A stretch of 64,000 nucleotides of DNA from an uncultured Rhodospirillales bacterium (GCA_903931735.1 CAIZDL010000065.1:1-64000); one strand, 5' to 3'; shown: positions 17,911 to 27,324, counted from the stretch's first letter. Made by a program: numbers and translations. The notes: generated from the letters alone by a model not told the origin.

Positions 17911-18366
17911 TTGGCCTTGGCTCAAGACGCCTCAGTTGTGATTTTGAACGGCCCTAACCTGAACATGCTTGGTGTTCGGGAACCCGCGATTTATGGCGCG
18001 CAGACTCTCGATGATCTTGAGGCGATGTGCCAGGAGCGGGCCGAATCACTGGGTTTGGTGATTGACTTTCGGCAGTCCAACAGCGAGGGTGAGCTTGTTG
18101 GCTGGATTCAGCAGGCGCGAACCGACAACGACGGCATCATCATCAATGCCGGGGCTTATACTCACACCTCAATCGCTATCCTGGACGCATTGACCCTGGC
18201 TGAATTGCCGGTGATCGAAGTGCATTTGTCCAATATATTCAGGCGCGAATCGTTCCGGCATCATTCCTATGTTTCGATGGCGGCCAAGGGTGTGATTTGC
18301 GGTCTCGGTGTCAATGGGTATTTGTTGGCGCTTGACGCCATGGCATCGATTCTCGATCGGGTTTAA
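17911..18366 (+). CDS. aroQ: 3-Dehydroquinate dehydratase, type II
   Basis: A 151-residue enzyme dehydrating 3-dehydroquinate to 3-dehydroshikimate in the shikimate pathway. The family's signature opening is present ([20 protein letters not shown]), followed by the catalytic loop and Tyr region, [19 protein letters not shown] with the active-site Asn-Ala-Gly, and [19 protein letters not shown] carrying the catalytic His. The length is normal for a dodecameric type II enzyme. The start is uncertain: TTG 17911 is used, while GTG 17938 would give a 142-residue protein. It lies just upstream of accB-accC, the standard order in alphaproteobacteria. Confidence 0.97.
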   Translation: MALAQDASVVILNGPNLNMLGVREPAIYGAQTLDDLEAMCQERAESLGLVIDFRQSNSEGELVGWIQQARTDNDGIIINAGAYTHTSIAILDALTLAELPVIEVHLSNIFRRESFRHHSYVSMAAKGVICGLGVNGYLLALDAMASILDRV

Positions 18367-18382
18367 GCAGCAGGATTAGAGA

Positions 18383-18838
18383 ATGGCGAGTTTTGACATC
18401 GACGGCGAATTGATCCGCAAGCTCGCGGATCTTTTGCGTGAAACCGGGTTGACGGAAGTGGAGTTTGCGGAGGGGGATCGGCGCATTCGCGTCACTCGCC
18501 AGACCGCAGTTCAGACGGTGAGCGTTGCGGCGCCGGCTGCGGCTTTGGTCGCGCCCGGTCCCAATCCCGGGCGGCTGGGTGGCGGAGCGGCTGCGGTGCC
18601 GCCGGCAGGAGCGGTGATCTCGCCGATGGTCGGCACCGCCTACACCTCTCCTGAGCCCGGAGCGCCGGCTTATGCTCGCATTGGCGAACAGATCAAGGCC
18701 GGGCAGACCGTGATGATCATCGAGGCCATGAAGGTAATGAACCCGATCAAGGCTCCGAGGAGTGGCACTGTCACTCAGATTCTGGTGTCAGACGCCCAGC
18801 CGGTCGAGTTTGGCGAAATTCTCTTGATCATCGAGTAG
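18383..18838 (+). CDS. accB: Biotin carboxyl carrier protein of acetyl-CoA carboxylase
   Basis: A 151-residue protein. The N-terminal FDIDGELIRKLADLLRETGL is the BCCP dimerisation-type segment. A Pro/Ala-rich flexible linker follows, then a biotinyl domain with the biotin-attachment motif IIEAMKVMNPIKA and the thumb-bearing ISPMVGTAYTSPEPGAPAY. The biotin carried on the motif lysine shuttles CO2 from AccC to the carboxyltransferase, making malonyl-CoA for fatty-acid synthesis. It sits 16 bases after aroQ, and accC begins 24 bases after its stop. Confidence 0.97.
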   Translation: MASFDIDGELIRKLADLLRETGLTEVEFAEGDRRIRVTRQTAVQTVSVAAPAAALVAPGPNPGRLGGGAAAVPPAGAVISPMVGTAYTSPEPGAPAYARIGEQIKAGQTVMIIEAMKVMNPIKAPRSGTVTQILVSDAQPVEFGEILLIIE

Positions 18839-18862
18839 GTGGTCTTTCCGAGGGCCGGTGGC

Positions 18863-20206
18863 ATGTTTGAAAAGGTATTGATCGCGAACCGCGGTGAAAT
18901 CGCATTGCGAATTCACCGTGCGTGTCGCGAAATGGGTATTCATACCGTCGCGGTACATTCCACGGCTGACGCGGATGCCATGCATGTGCGTCTTGCCGAT
19001 GAGAGCGTCTGTATTGGCCCGCCCTCGGCCAAAGAAAGCTACCTCAATATTCCGGCGATTCTGTCGGCGGCGACGATCACCGGTGCCGATGCCATCCACC
19101 CCGGCATTGGTTTCCTTTCGGAGAATGCCCAGTTCGCCGAAATGGTTGAGGAGCACGGGTTTGCCTTCATTGGCCCCACTCCGGATCACATCCGGATCAT
19201 GGGCGATAAGGTGACCGCGAAACGAACGGTGATGGATCTCGGCTTGCCGGTGGTTCCCGGCTCCGATGGCCCGGTCGAGACCTTTGAGGAGGCCGACGCG
19301 GTTGCACGCCAGATCGGCTACCCGATTTTGGTGAAGGCGGCGGCGGGCGGCGGTGGGCGCGGCATGAAGGTCGCGCGCAATCCCGAGTCGCTGCGCGAAG
19401 CCTTCCAAATGGCCAAGAACGAGTCGCGCGCGGCTTTTGGTAACGACCAAGTTTACATGGAGCGGTATCTGGTCAAGCCGCGCCATATCGAAATACAGTT
19501 GCTCGCCGATAGCCACGGCAACGTGGTCCATTTCGGTGAGCGCGATTGTTCGGTGCAGCGCCGTCACCAAAAAGTGATCGAGGAGGCGCCGTCTCCAGGG
19601 CTTAACGCCATTCAGCGCGAGTATATCGGCGCGCTGGCGGCGCAGACCACTCGCGAGTTTGGGTATCGTGGCGTTGGCACCATGGAGTTCCTCTTTGAGG
19701 ACGGGCAGTTCTATTTCATCGAGATGAACACCCGCCTTCAGGTCGAGCACACCATTTCTGAGATGATCACCGGGATCGATCTGGTGCGGGAACAGATTCG
19801 CGTTGCTACCGGGGCGCCGCTTGGCTATGGGCAAGAGGACGTGCGGATCCAGGGCCATGCCATCGAGTGCCGGATCAACGCCGAGCATCCGGAAACTTTC
19901 GCGCCCTCTCCTGGCCGAATCGAGGGTTATCACGCTCCGGGCGGGCTTGGTGTGCGGGTCGATAGCGCGCTTTATGACGGTTATCGGGTTCCATCTCATT
20001 ACGACAGCCTCATTGCCAAGTTGGTCGTGCATGGTTCTTCGCGCAATGAGTGTTTGATGCGGTTGCGCCGGGCGCTGGAAGAATTTGTGATCGGCGGGGT
20101 GGAGACGACGATTCAACTTCATAACCGTTTGATTATTCAGCGCGATTTTATCAATGGCGACTACGATATCCACTGGTTGGAGCATTTGCTGGCCGGCAAG
20201 CGTTGA
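18863..20206 (+). CDS. accC: Biotin carboxylase subunit of acetyl-CoA carboxylase
   Basis: About 447 residues with an ATP-grasp fold. MFEKVLIANRGEIALRIHRA is the family N-terminus. The glycine-rich ATP loop is VKAAAGGGGRGMKVARN. The active-site region includes ERDCSVQRRHQKVIEEAPSP and EMNTRLQVEHTISEMITGID. It uses ATP and bicarbonate to carboxylate the biotin on AccB. The track ORF starts eight codons earlier (GTG), but the ATG at 18863 gives the canonical start and is used. Its end is followed by a short gap and a small unrelated gene. Confidence 0.98.
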   Translation: MFEKVLIANRGEIALRIHRACREMGIHTVAVHSTADADAMHVRLADESVCIGPPSAKESYLNIPAILSAATITGADAIHPGIGFLSENAQFAEMVEEHGFAFIGPTPDHIRIMGDKVTAKRTVMDLGLPVVPGSDGPVETFEEADAVARQIGYPILVKAAAGGGGRGMKVARNPESLREAFQMAKNESRAAFGNDQVYMERYLVKPRHIEIQLLADSHGNVVHFGERDCSVQRRHQKVIEEAPSPGLNAIQREYIGALAAQTTREFGYRGVGTMEFLFEDGQFYFIEMNTRLQVEHTISEMITGIDLVREQIRVATGAPLGYGQEDVRIQGHAIECRINAEHPETFAPSPGRIEGYHAPGGLGVRVDSALYDGYRVPSHYDSLIAKLVVHGSSRNECLMRLRRALEEFVIGGVETTIQLHNRLIIQRDFINGDYDIHWLEHLLAGKR

Positions 20207-20291
20207 AAGTTTTTGCAAGCTTTTGGTAACGAAACTGTGCCATAGTTGTTCCAGCACCCCAGAAGGGGGTTGCTTAGCCAGGAGAATACCG

Positions 20292-20495
20292 ATGTCTGTA
20301 CAAGCGCTCACCAGTTCCCCCGCCGCCCATTCCGCCGCTCGGCCGGTTCAGGCACCGCCGCCAGTTCAGGCGCGGGCGAAGGATAATGATGGCGACGAGG
20401 CCACCGAGTCCGCCGCTTCTAAGACCCGTGAGGCCGCTGTGGCCAGTTCACCTGTCAACGCAAACCTTGGCAACAAGGTCAATACCACCGTTTGA
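20292..20495 (+). CDS. Small Ala/Pro-rich hypothetical protein
   Basis: A 67-residue protein with a good ribosome site (AGGAGA seven bases before the ATG) and an independent terminator 19 bases after its stop, so it is very probably a real gene. The composition is low-complexity: Ala, Pro, Val and Ser in the first half, a charged patch (ARAKDNDGDEATESAASK), and a polar C-terminal NANLGNKVNTTV. There is no signal peptide, membrane helix or Cys. I do not recognise the family with certainty. The conserved-looking end suggests a small structured or exported peptide. It may be transcribed with accC or from its own promoter in the 85-base gap. Confidence 0.62.
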   Translation: MSVQALTSSPAAHSAARPVQAPPPVQARAKDNDGDEATESAASKTREAAVASSPVNANLGNKVNTTV

Positions 20496-20513
20496 AGACA
20501 TCGGTGATCGGGA

Positions 20514-20540
20514 GGGGGCGCTCTGTGGGCGCCCCCTTTT
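20514..20540 (+). terminator. Rho-independent terminator after the small gene
   Basis: Perfect inverted repeat GGGGGCGC / GCGCCCCC with a seven-base loop, followed by TTTT. Confidence 0.85.
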
Positions 20541-20684
20541 GGTGTCTGGGTCTCTCCGCCGTTCAGGGTCGCCGAAAAGTCGCATGGGGAAACGGCAATC
20601 GGATGCTCAAGAGCTTAAAAACTTGATGTATAATGCGGTTGGGCGCTCTTTGGGGCGTTTTGGGAATTGGTTGCGGGTGGAACG

Positions 20685-21191
20685 ATGGGCCGACCAGACT
20701 TGAAGGACGGGAGATTGTCCCGGCTTTATGATCTCTGGCTTGAATTGCGGGGCGACCGTTTGTTGCCCGAGCGGACGGTGTTCACGCCGGAAATCCTCAA
20801 GCCTTGGCTCGGTAACCTGCTGCTGATCGATGTCGGCGCCGATGGCCGCTACCGCTATCGCTTGTATGGCAGCAATTTCGTTTATCGTTTCGGGGTCGAG
20901 ATGACCAAACGCACGGTGGACGATCTCCCGCCCGAGCAGTCGGCCGCGATCCGGGGCGATTATGACGCCGTGGTTCGGGGGTTTAACCCGTTGTCTCGGC
21001 TTTATACCAACGATTTTGAGATCCTGGATGTCAACCGCAAGGTTGGGCTTCAGCGCATGGAGACCTGGGAGCGGTTGGTGCTCCCCCTTGCCAACAAAGG
21101 CGGCCGCACCGTTGCGATGCTGATGGTTGGCGCCTATCAACTGCCGAGCACCAGTGCCGGGGCCGGCGATGCTATGATGGGCCTCACCTAG
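20685..21191 (+). CDS. PAS_5-like domain protein
   Basis: A 168-residue protein that appears to be a single PAS_5-type domain, common in Rhodospirillales. The opening RLYDLWLELRGDRLLPERTVFTP, then ILKPWLGNLLLIDVGADGRY, then RYRLYGSNFVYRFGVEMTKR matches my memory of PF07310, whose members carry a W-x2-LRG-x2-xP motif. There is no output domain and no membrane segment, so it probably acts as a small sensor or adaptor; its ligand is unknown. Start ATG 20685 follows GGTGG. It is convergent with the large alpha-2-macroglobulin-like gene. Confidence 0.72.
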   Translation: MGRPDLKDGRLSRLYDLWLELRGDRLLPERTVFTPEILKPWLGNLLLIDVGADGRYRYRLYGSNFVYRFGVEMTKRTVDDLPPEQSAAIRGDYDAVVRGFNPLSRLYTNDFEILDVNRKVGLQRMETWERLVLPLANKGGRTVAMLMVGAYQLPSTSAGAGDAMMGLT

Positions 21192-21200
21192 TGGGCCGCA

Positions 21201-21284
21201 TACGTTAAAAAGTCCGGGTTTCCAAAGGCCCCCGGCCTTTGGTCGCCGAAGGCACTCTGAACGTATTGTAGGGGCTTTGCCCCT
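21201..21284. terminator. Nested inverted repeats between convergent genes (bidirectional terminator)
   Basis: Three palindromes occur in the 111-base gap. TACGTT / AACGTA form outer arms at 21201 and 21260. CCAAAGGCC-CCC-GGCCTTTGG is a perfect stem at 21222-21242. AGGGGC-TTT-GCCCCT is a stem at 21270-21284. Position between convergent stops fits termination in both directions; T-tracts are short. Confidence 0.5.
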
Positions 21285-21302
21285 CCACCCCGTCAACCCC
21301 GC

Positions 21303-24300
21303 TTAGTTTTTCTCGCCGCTAATTTGCAACCGCCCGGGGGCGGTGCGGGCGAAGTGTGCCGGGTCGTTTTCCTTTTCCACGGTTGCTCCGGCTTGCATAA
21401 AATCGCCCCGGGTTACGGCGCGGGCAAGATAGACCACGCGGAACCCGGGATGCCCCTCTTCGAGATCGAGGGCGGCAAGGAAGCGGTCGCGTCGATAATC
21501 GGCATAACGGGCCAAGCTAAGGGTGCCCAGCCACGATAAATTGCCAAGTTGCGGGCTGTCGGCAAAGCGCACTGTTTCAATATCGAGCCCGGCGGGAAGA
21601 AGATCGCTGATGACAATGCGCTGGTGACTGGCCTCGGTGGCGCGCCCCTCCAGAATTACCACGATCAGATCATGATGTTGAAGGGTGTCGTTTTTAAGTG
21701 GCTTGCCGTCGAGATCAAAAAGCGTCCGGCTGAGGGTGAACCCGTGCGCGGCGGCCTCCTCAGGCGCAGCGGGCAGGCCAACCACGCTGACCAGTTGGCT
21801 GATTGGCGTCGGCCCGGCATTGTGGATGCGGAGCGGGGTTGCGGGATCGAGCCGCCGGTAAAGGGGGCGCTCGCTGGTGAAGGGTTCGTCGTTGATGACG
21901 ATATGGGCCAATTCGGGCGTGGCGGTGTGGTCGCTGATCGCGCGGGCGGCCAGCGCCAGCCACGCCAACTCGTTGGCGCTGGGCCGGATCGCGAGATTTG
22001 GGGTGTACTGGGCCGCGCGCTCGGCCAGGGCATGAAGTCGTTCGTGCGGCACAACCTCGCTTTCGGCGCCAAGGGCAATGGTGGCCGCGATATCCCGCAG
22101 CGAAAATTGGCCCTTGGTGTCGGCGAGCAGGTCGGTGGTCAGGCCGTCAAACAGCTTGTGCGCTGCTTGGTCGTCGCCGACCGAGGCGAGTGCGGCGGCG
22201 ATTTCGGCGCGCGCTGGCGCCGTCGTCAACCGCGGCCCGAAGGTTTCGTGGAAATAATGAACGGCGCCAGCGTCCAGGCTTTTGGCTTTCGCCAACACAT
22301 AGGTGCCATAGGCGCGCTCCGGCAGGTCGTGATCTTCGCTCCAGCCATTATCGAGCTGGCGCTTCAGCCATTCGTGCGCGCGGGCGCTGGCGGCAGCGGA
22401 AACCTTGTATCCGGCGGCGCTGGCGCGGTCGAGACTATCGGCGACAAAGGGCGTCAGCACCGGGTCCGAGTCCTCCTTCAGCGACCAGCGGGGAAAGCCG
22501 CCGTCGCCGTGCTGCTGGCCGACCAACCGGTCGAGCCCACCCTGGATGCGGTCGTGGAGGGCCTCCTGGCTCTCGAGTGTGAGGGTGGTGACGAGGCTCC
22601 CCCCCGCAAGCAGGCGGATCACGGCCGACGCTATTTCTTCGACATTGCCGTGCAATGGCCGGTCCACCATCATCACCAGGCCGGGCAGGTCGAGCGCCGG
22701 CAGCGGCCCAACTGTGACAGCGGCGGTGGTGGCGTCGGCGCGGAGCCCCTCAAAGAGGTTTGCCGGCGGGGTCAGCGTTTCGTTTGGGGCCAGCGGGCCG
22801 GCGCTATGGCGCCAAAGCGGACGATCGGCGGAGCGCACTTTGACCGGGCGGCGCTGGATCAGGTGATAATTTTCGGGGCCGGTGATTTCCAGCAGCACGG
22901 CGGCCGGGCCGGGGTGATCGACGCTGAGTTGACGTGACACGTCGACATGCCGCCCCTTTTTGATACCAACGGCGAACCGGCCATCGGCAACGGAAACGCC
23001 GCCCTCGGTGGTCAGGGCAACCTGATATTCGCCCGGCGGGGCGGTGAGATTGGTCAGGCCGATCTCGATCATTGCCCGGTCGCCGGGGGCCAGGAACCGG
23101 GGCAGGGCGATGTCGGCCCGAACTTGGTCGTGGACCGCAAGGCTCGATTCGGCGTGCCCGATTCGGGTGCCGTTCCAGGCCAGGGCCAGCAGGCGCAACC
23201 GGCCATCAAAATTGGGAATGGCAAGCGGCACTTGGGCGGTGCCATCGGCGCCCACTTTGACCACGCCGGAAAAAAGTGTCACCACCGGGGTATCGCGTCC
23301 GGGCAAGCCGGGAACCGGGCGCAGCCGCTCTTTTTTGGCTGGGGCGCTGGCGGCGGGCGCGGCATCGGCGCGCTCCGGGTCGAGCAGCCGGCCGTACACG
23401 TCGCGGAGTTCAACGCCCAGCCGCCGCTGGCCCAGATAATAGGCCACGGGATCGGGCGCCGGTTGCTCGGTTGCTTGAAACACCGCCTCATCCACCGCGA
23501 CCAGGGTGAAATAGGTTGGGCTGCCCTCGCTCAGCGCGGCGCCGAGGGCGTCTTTGACCGCGACGGTCACGGTTGTCGGCCGCCTTGGCTCCACCATCGG
23601 GGGGGCATCGATTTTCACTTTGAGCGTGCGGGGTTGCGGGTCCACCGGCAGCCAGCCGATCCCGATCGCTCGCCGGGGCGCGGTTTTGCGCGCCGAGTCG
23701 ACGGCGGCGTATGCGGTGGCAATGATGGTCATCCCCGCCGACCAGTCGGGCGCAACCGGGATATCGAGGGTGGCGCCGTCGGCCCCGATTTGCCGGGTGA
23801 TCACTTGGCGCACCGAGCGGTCGGCGATGGCGATCACGACTTGGCTATCGTAGGGCGGGCGGATGTGAATATGCGCAACCCCGTCATCATGGCTTTGGGG
23901 CCGCATCACCGAGACCAGAACTTTGTCGGGCCGGTTGGCCGCTGCCGGCGCTGCCCACCACCCGGCCGAAAAGCGGATGCTGGAGGCGACGGCGGATTTC
24001 GGGTCAAACACTTCCAGGCGATAGCGCCCGGCGCGGAGCGGCTCCTCGATCGCGGCGGGCTTGCCAGCGCCAACGGTGAGGGTGGCCCCGGTCACGCGGT
24101 GGTCGTGGATGATCGTCTCATAGTCCCAATGGCCGTTCGCCTCAAACCACCGAAACTCGGACTCCTCCTCGAAAAGTTCGTAGGACAGGTCGGCTTTATC
24201 AATCGCGGTGCCGTCGGGGGCAAGGGCGATCACGTCGAAGGCCGCAGTGGCGCCCTCGGGCAGCACCTCGCTTTCAAAGCGCGGATGCAGGCCGATCAAA

Positions 24301-26102
24301 AAAGGCTGGTGATGGATTGGCAGCGCCAACTCCTGGCTCACCGCCCGGCCGCCGATATCGAAAATCGTGCCCCGAATCACCGCCTGGAGCGGGCGGGAGG
24401 AGTCTGGCAGCTTCAACGCGGGAAGCTCCGCCTCGGCCTTGCCGTCGCCATCGGTGGTGAAGCCGGGCAGCACGGTTTGGATTGGTGAAAATTTTTCCTG
24501 CGCCAGCCCAAAGTGGTACCCGTCGTGGGCGGCGAAGGGCGTTTCGGTGGGCAGGATGGTGAGGGAAAGTTCGCCCGGCAGATGCGCTGCGGGAGTCCAG
24601 AACTGGGTGCGGCTTTTTATGGTAAGCGGCCCGGTTGCGCCCGGCGTCAGCGCCGGTTGGCCCACCGTTAGGGCAAGGGTGAGGCGCGGCGGCAACAGCT
24701 CGTGGACCGTGAACTCGGCGCGGCCGATCGCCGGCCCTTCGGGCTCGATGTGGGCGGTGATGCTCCAGACGCCGGGAAGGGTGTTGGGCCGCAGGGGGAA
24801 GCTGGCGGTGCCGCCGCCGGCCCCGGCATCCTGCACCTCCCGGCGGTCGGCTTCAACGCCATCGGATCGCCACAGCTTGAGCAGCCAGCTCCGGCCCGGC
24901 ACCGCCCGCGCAGTGTGGTCGCGCAGCAGCGTGGTGAGCGAGACGGTTTCGCCGGGGCGGTAAATCGCGCGTTCGGTGGCGATGAAGGCGTCGAGCGGGC
25001 CGTGGGTGGTTCTGCCCCCGGCGCCCCGGCCGCTCAGGTCCACGCCCGGTGCCGCAAGATCGAGGAAGCTGAACTCGCCAATGCCGCCATAGGCAAAAAG
25101 AGCCTGGGCGGTATCGTCGCCCGCTCGCCGGGTGATGTTGGCGGCAAAGCGCAAGATACCGTCGGCGCCGGTATGGCCCTTGCCCAGCTCTTTGCCGTTC
25201 CGGGCCAGCAGATGGAGTTCGACCCCGGCCAAGGGCAGCGCGCTGGTCAGCGACCGCGCGAACACCGTCAGCCCGTCTTCGCCAAAAAAGCTGGTGAGGC
25301 CAAGATCGGATATGACAAACCATTGGCTGGCGGTGGGCGCGTTTGGCTCCGGCGCCGTCGATGCCGCGGTGGCGATGTAGACGCCGGGGGCCAGCCCGTC
25401 CAGCAGGGGCGCCAGCGGGAAAGTCGCGGTGATCGGGGTGTTGCGCTGGGCCGTGAGCGGTAACTCGCCGGTCCAAACGGCCTTGCCGCCTTTTTCGACC
25501 AGTTCGCTGATGTCCCAGTCGCTGAGAGTTTGGCCGACTCGGCCGGCATAAATTTTCTCGACCAGCGCCCGGTCGCCCATGCTCAGGACCCGCAGGCGAA
25601 CGTGATCGACGTTGATGGCGCGCACCGGCAGCCCTTCGGGTCCAACCCGGGGTAAAATGACCCCGCCGCCTCGAAAGGACAGCGCGGGCGCCCGGTTGGG
25701 GACTTCGATTGCATGGGTTTCCGCCACCGCCAGCCGATGGCCGCCGGCCCCGGGTAAGCCTTGGCCAAGGGTGATGCGGTAGGCGGCGCCGTGCGCCAGC
25801 CCTTCGACGCACAAGGCCCGGTCCCGTGCCACCACCGAAAGCGCGGGCAGCGGCGGCGCTACCTCGACAAAGGCAGCGTAGCCCTGGCCCCGCGCCTTAT
25901 CGAGCGGGCTGCCGAAGGTGAAGCAAACCTGGGGCAAATCCCGCTCGGCCGCGACCTCAACGGCGGTGACCTTGAGAGCATCGGTAACCTTGAGCAAAGC
26001 GGGAGCCTCGCCCCGCGATGGCGTGACGGTTCCGGAGCCAAGCGCGACGATGACGGCCGCGATCACCCAATGGGGACGATAACGCTTCATCAAAAACGCC
26101 AT
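21303..26102 (-). CDS. Alpha-2-macroglobulin-like protein (large, apparently without thioester)
   Basis: About 1,599 residues. ATG 26102 is followed by a basic, hydrophobic signal sequence (WVIAAVIVALGSGTVTPSRG), so it is exported. MG-domain-like beta repeats follow, with AIYRPGETVSLTTLLRDHTA (the MG2 signature region) and EFTVHELLPPRLTLALTVGQ, then a bait/A2M-type segment (VVTLFSGVVKVGADGTAQV, IPNFDGRLRLLALAWNGTRI), and a terpenoid-cyclase-like helical domain toward the C-terminus. Where thioester members have CxEQ, this one reads DRPLHGNVEEIASAV, so the thioester appears absent. The usual partner pbpC is not adjacent. Bacterial A2Ms are thought to trap proteases in the periplasm. The 64 extra N-terminal codons of the track ORF are discounted. 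Confidence 0.88.
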   Translation of the reverse strand: MAFLMKRYRPHWVIAAVIVALGSGTVTPSRGEAPALLKVTDALKVTAVEVAAERDLPQVCFTFGSPLDKARGQGYAAFVEVAPPLPALSVVARDRALCVEGLAHGAAYRITLGQGLPGAGGHRLAVAETHAIEVPNRAPALSFRGGGVILPRVGPEGLPVRAINVDHVRLRVLSMGDRALVEKIYAGRVGQTLSDWDISELVEKGGKAVWTGELPLTAQRNTPITATFPLAPLLDGLAPGVYIATAASTAPEPNAPTASQWFVISDLGLTSFFGEDGLTVFARSLTSALPLAGVELHLLARNGKELGKGHTGADGILRFAANITRRAGDDTAQALFAYGGIGEFSFLDLAAPGVDLSGRGAGGRTTHGPLDAFIATERAIYRPGETVSLTTLLRDHTARAVPGRSWLLKLWRSDGVEADRREVQDAGAGGGTASFPLRPNTLPGVWSITAHIEPEGPAIGRAEFTVHELLPPRLTLALTVGQPALTPGATGPLTIKSRTQFWTPAAHLPGELSLTILPTETPFAAHDGYHFGLAQEKFSPIQTVLPGFTTDGDGKAEAELPALKLPDSSRPLQAVIRGTIFDIGGRAVSQELALPIHHQPFLIGLHPRFESEVLPEGATAAFDVIALAPDGTAIDKADLSYELFEEESEFRWFEANGHWDYETIIHDHRVTGATLTVGAGKPAAIEEPLRAGRYRLEVFDPKSAVASSIRFSAGWWAAPAAANRPDKVLVSVMRPQSHDDGVAHIHIRPPYDSQVVIAIADRSVRQVITRQIGADGATLDIPVAPDWSAGMTIIATAYAAVDSARKTAPRRAIGIGWLPVDPQPRTLKVKIDAPPMVEPRRPTTVTVAVKDALGAALSEGSPTYFTLVAVDEAVFQATEQPAPDPVAYYLGQRRLGVELRDVYGRLLDPERADAAPAASAPAKKERLRPVPGLPGRDTPVVTLFSGVVKVGADGTAQVPLAIPNFDGRLRLLALAWNGTRIGHAESSLAVHDQVRADIALPRFLAPGDRAMIEIGLTNLTAPPGEYQVALTTEGGVSVADGRFAVGIKKGRHVDVSRQLSVDHPGPAAVLLEITGPENYHLIQRRPVKVRSADRPLWRHSAGPLAPNETLTPPANLFEGLRADATTAAVTVGPLPALDLPGLVMMVDRPLHGNVEEIASAVIRLLAGGSLVTTLTLESQEALHDRIQGGLDRLVGQQHGDGGFPRWSLKEDSDPVLTPFVADSLDRASAAGYKVSAAASARAHEWLKRQLDNGWSEDHDLPERAYGTYVLAKAKSLDAGAVHYFHETFGPRLTTAPARAEIAAALASVGDDQAAHKLFDGLTTDLLADTKGQFSLRDIAATIALGAESEVVPHERLHALAERAAQYTPNLAIRPSANELAWLALAARAISDHTATPELAHIVINDEPFTSERPLYRRLDPATPLRIHNAGPTPISQLVSVVGLPAAPEEAAAHGFTLSRTLFDLDGKPLKNDTLQHHDLIVVILEGRATEASHQRIVISDLLPAGLDIETVRFADSPQLGNLSWLGTLSLARYADYRRDRFLAALDLEEGHPGFRVVYLARAVTRGDFMQAGATVEKENDPAHFARTAPGRLQISGEKN

Positions 26103-26205
26103 GTGACGAATACGCTCCCTCGTGCCGGCGCCGGCTACGCCCACCGAATAAAACAAGCCACGCTGCCCGATAAAACCGCTGCTCGTGTCAGTTTGGTTGG
26201 GCGGC

Positions 26206-26469
26206 TTATTTTTTCCGGCGGTGGCGCCAGTTGTCGAAAGCCAAGAAGGTCTCGGGGTAGCGGCGCTTAATGCGCACGAACAGCCGCCGGGCATCCGACG
26301 AGTTGCGCAACAAAATCACCGAGCCCACCAGCACCAACGTTGTGCCCATGACCACAGGGGTAAGAGCGATCAACGCTCCCGAAATGATCAGGGCCGCGCC
26401 CAGCCCCATCCATACCAGTTGGCGGATGCGCGGTTGCGGCAGGGTGGTAATGGACGCAAGCCATTTCAT
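26206..26469 (-). CDS. Small two-helix membrane protein
   Basis: An 87-residue protein starting at ATG 26469; the track ORF adds 34 unlikely residues. Two adjacent hydrophobic helices (LVWMGLGAALIISGALIAL and TPVVMGTTLVLVGSVILLR) are followed by a very basic tail (RRLFVRIKRRYPETFLAFDN, ending RHRRKK). The layout resembles PGPGW-type putative membrane proteins, but the PGPGW motif itself is missing, so I leave it unnamed. Its stop lies 104 bases from the start of the alpha-2-macroglobulin-like gene, which is on the same strand, so the two could share a transcript. Confidence 0.6.
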   Translation of the reverse strand: MKWLASITTLPQPRIRQLVWMGLGAALIISGALIALTPVVMGTTLVLVGSVILLRNSSDARRLFVRIKRRYPETFLAFDNWRHRRKK

Positions 26470-26670
26470 GGGCGGGGTTCCCGTGTATGGAAGGGGTGGC
26501 CGGGACATGCCGGAACGTAATGAATACGGCTCCAAGGCCCCGCCCGTCAACGTTGGGTTTCGGGTCGGCACTCTTTGCGGGGCGGCAGGGAAGCGCGGGA
26601 AGCGATTGACGAAAAGCCGGCTGTGGCCAATGGTTGGGGCGAAGATCGTCCCTTATCGAGGAGCTGGGGT

Positions 26671-27324
26671 ATGAGCCAATTAAATCCGGAGCCGGAAAAT
26701 CCGGAGCCGGGCCAAGCCGAGCGGGATCGCCTTGGTGCTGCCGAGTGCGCCCTGGCGGCGGCGTTGCGCTGGCTGGGGGCTGGCCGCAGGGTGGCGGTTG
26801 GCACCGTGATGACCGCCACGGGGGAGGCCTCCCATCGCCCCGGTTGCGTGTTCGTGGTGGCTGAGGATGGCTCGTTGGCGGGGGTCGAGGCCGGGGATTT
26901 TCTGGTGGCCGAGGCGTTGCGGGCGATCGAGGATGGCGAACAGCGGATTCTCGTGCGCACGGTCGCTGCCGGGGTGGCGGGGCATCGTGGGGGCCGGGAG
27001 CCGGGCGGGCGGGTTGAAACCTACCTTGAGCCGCTTGATCCCGGCAGCGGCGGTCACCGATTGCTGGAGCGGGTGGCGAAAGCGCAGGCCGACGGCGTGT
27101 CGGTGGCGCTGGTGTCTGACCTTGTTACTGGCATGAAAACATTGGTTTATCCCGATGCGGTCCACGGTGGTTTCGGGCTCTATGGTCCGGAGCTGGACGA
27201 GGTGCGGCGCTTCCTTGCCGCAGGCCGAACCCTGGTGTTTGAGCCCTACGAGGATCTCCGGCTGTTTGTTCACTCTTTTGGGATTTTCGGGAATAACGGT
27301 GCCGGTATGACGATTGGCACTTGA
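26671..27324 (+). CDS. XdhC/CoxI-like protein
   Basis: A 217-residue protein. The start ATG 26671 is set by GAGGAG seven bases upstream. The central region resembles the N-terminal XdhC/CoxI domain: ALRWLGAGRRVAVGTVMTAT, EASHRPGCVFVVAEDGSLAG, then VAEALRAIEDGEQRILV. In that family this domain helps sulfurate and insert molybdenum cofactor. The usual GSVSGGC motif is degenerate here (AGVEAGDFL), and the C-terminal Rossmann half is not obvious. No molybdoenzyme gene is adjacent. I treat it as a divergent member of unproven function. It begins with a short repeated PEPENPEPG stretch. Confidence 0.6.
   Translation: MSQLNPEPENPEPGQAERDRLGAAECALAAALRWLGAGRRVAVGTVMTATGEASHRPGCVFVVAEDGSLAGVEAGDFLVAEALRAIEDGEQRILVRTVAAGVAGHRGGREPGGRVETYLEPLDPGSGGHRLLERVAKAQADGVSVALVSDLVTGMKTLVYPDAVHGGFGLYGPELDEVRRFLAAGRTLVFEPYEDLRLFVHSFGIFGNNGAGMTIGT

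Noticed and set aside
21549-24488. Plus-strand ORFs of 462 and 513 codons opposite the alpha-2-macroglobulin-like gene
   Set aside because: Low-complexity Gly/Arg-rich text without motifs; the minus-strand frame reads as a coherent A2M protein throughout.
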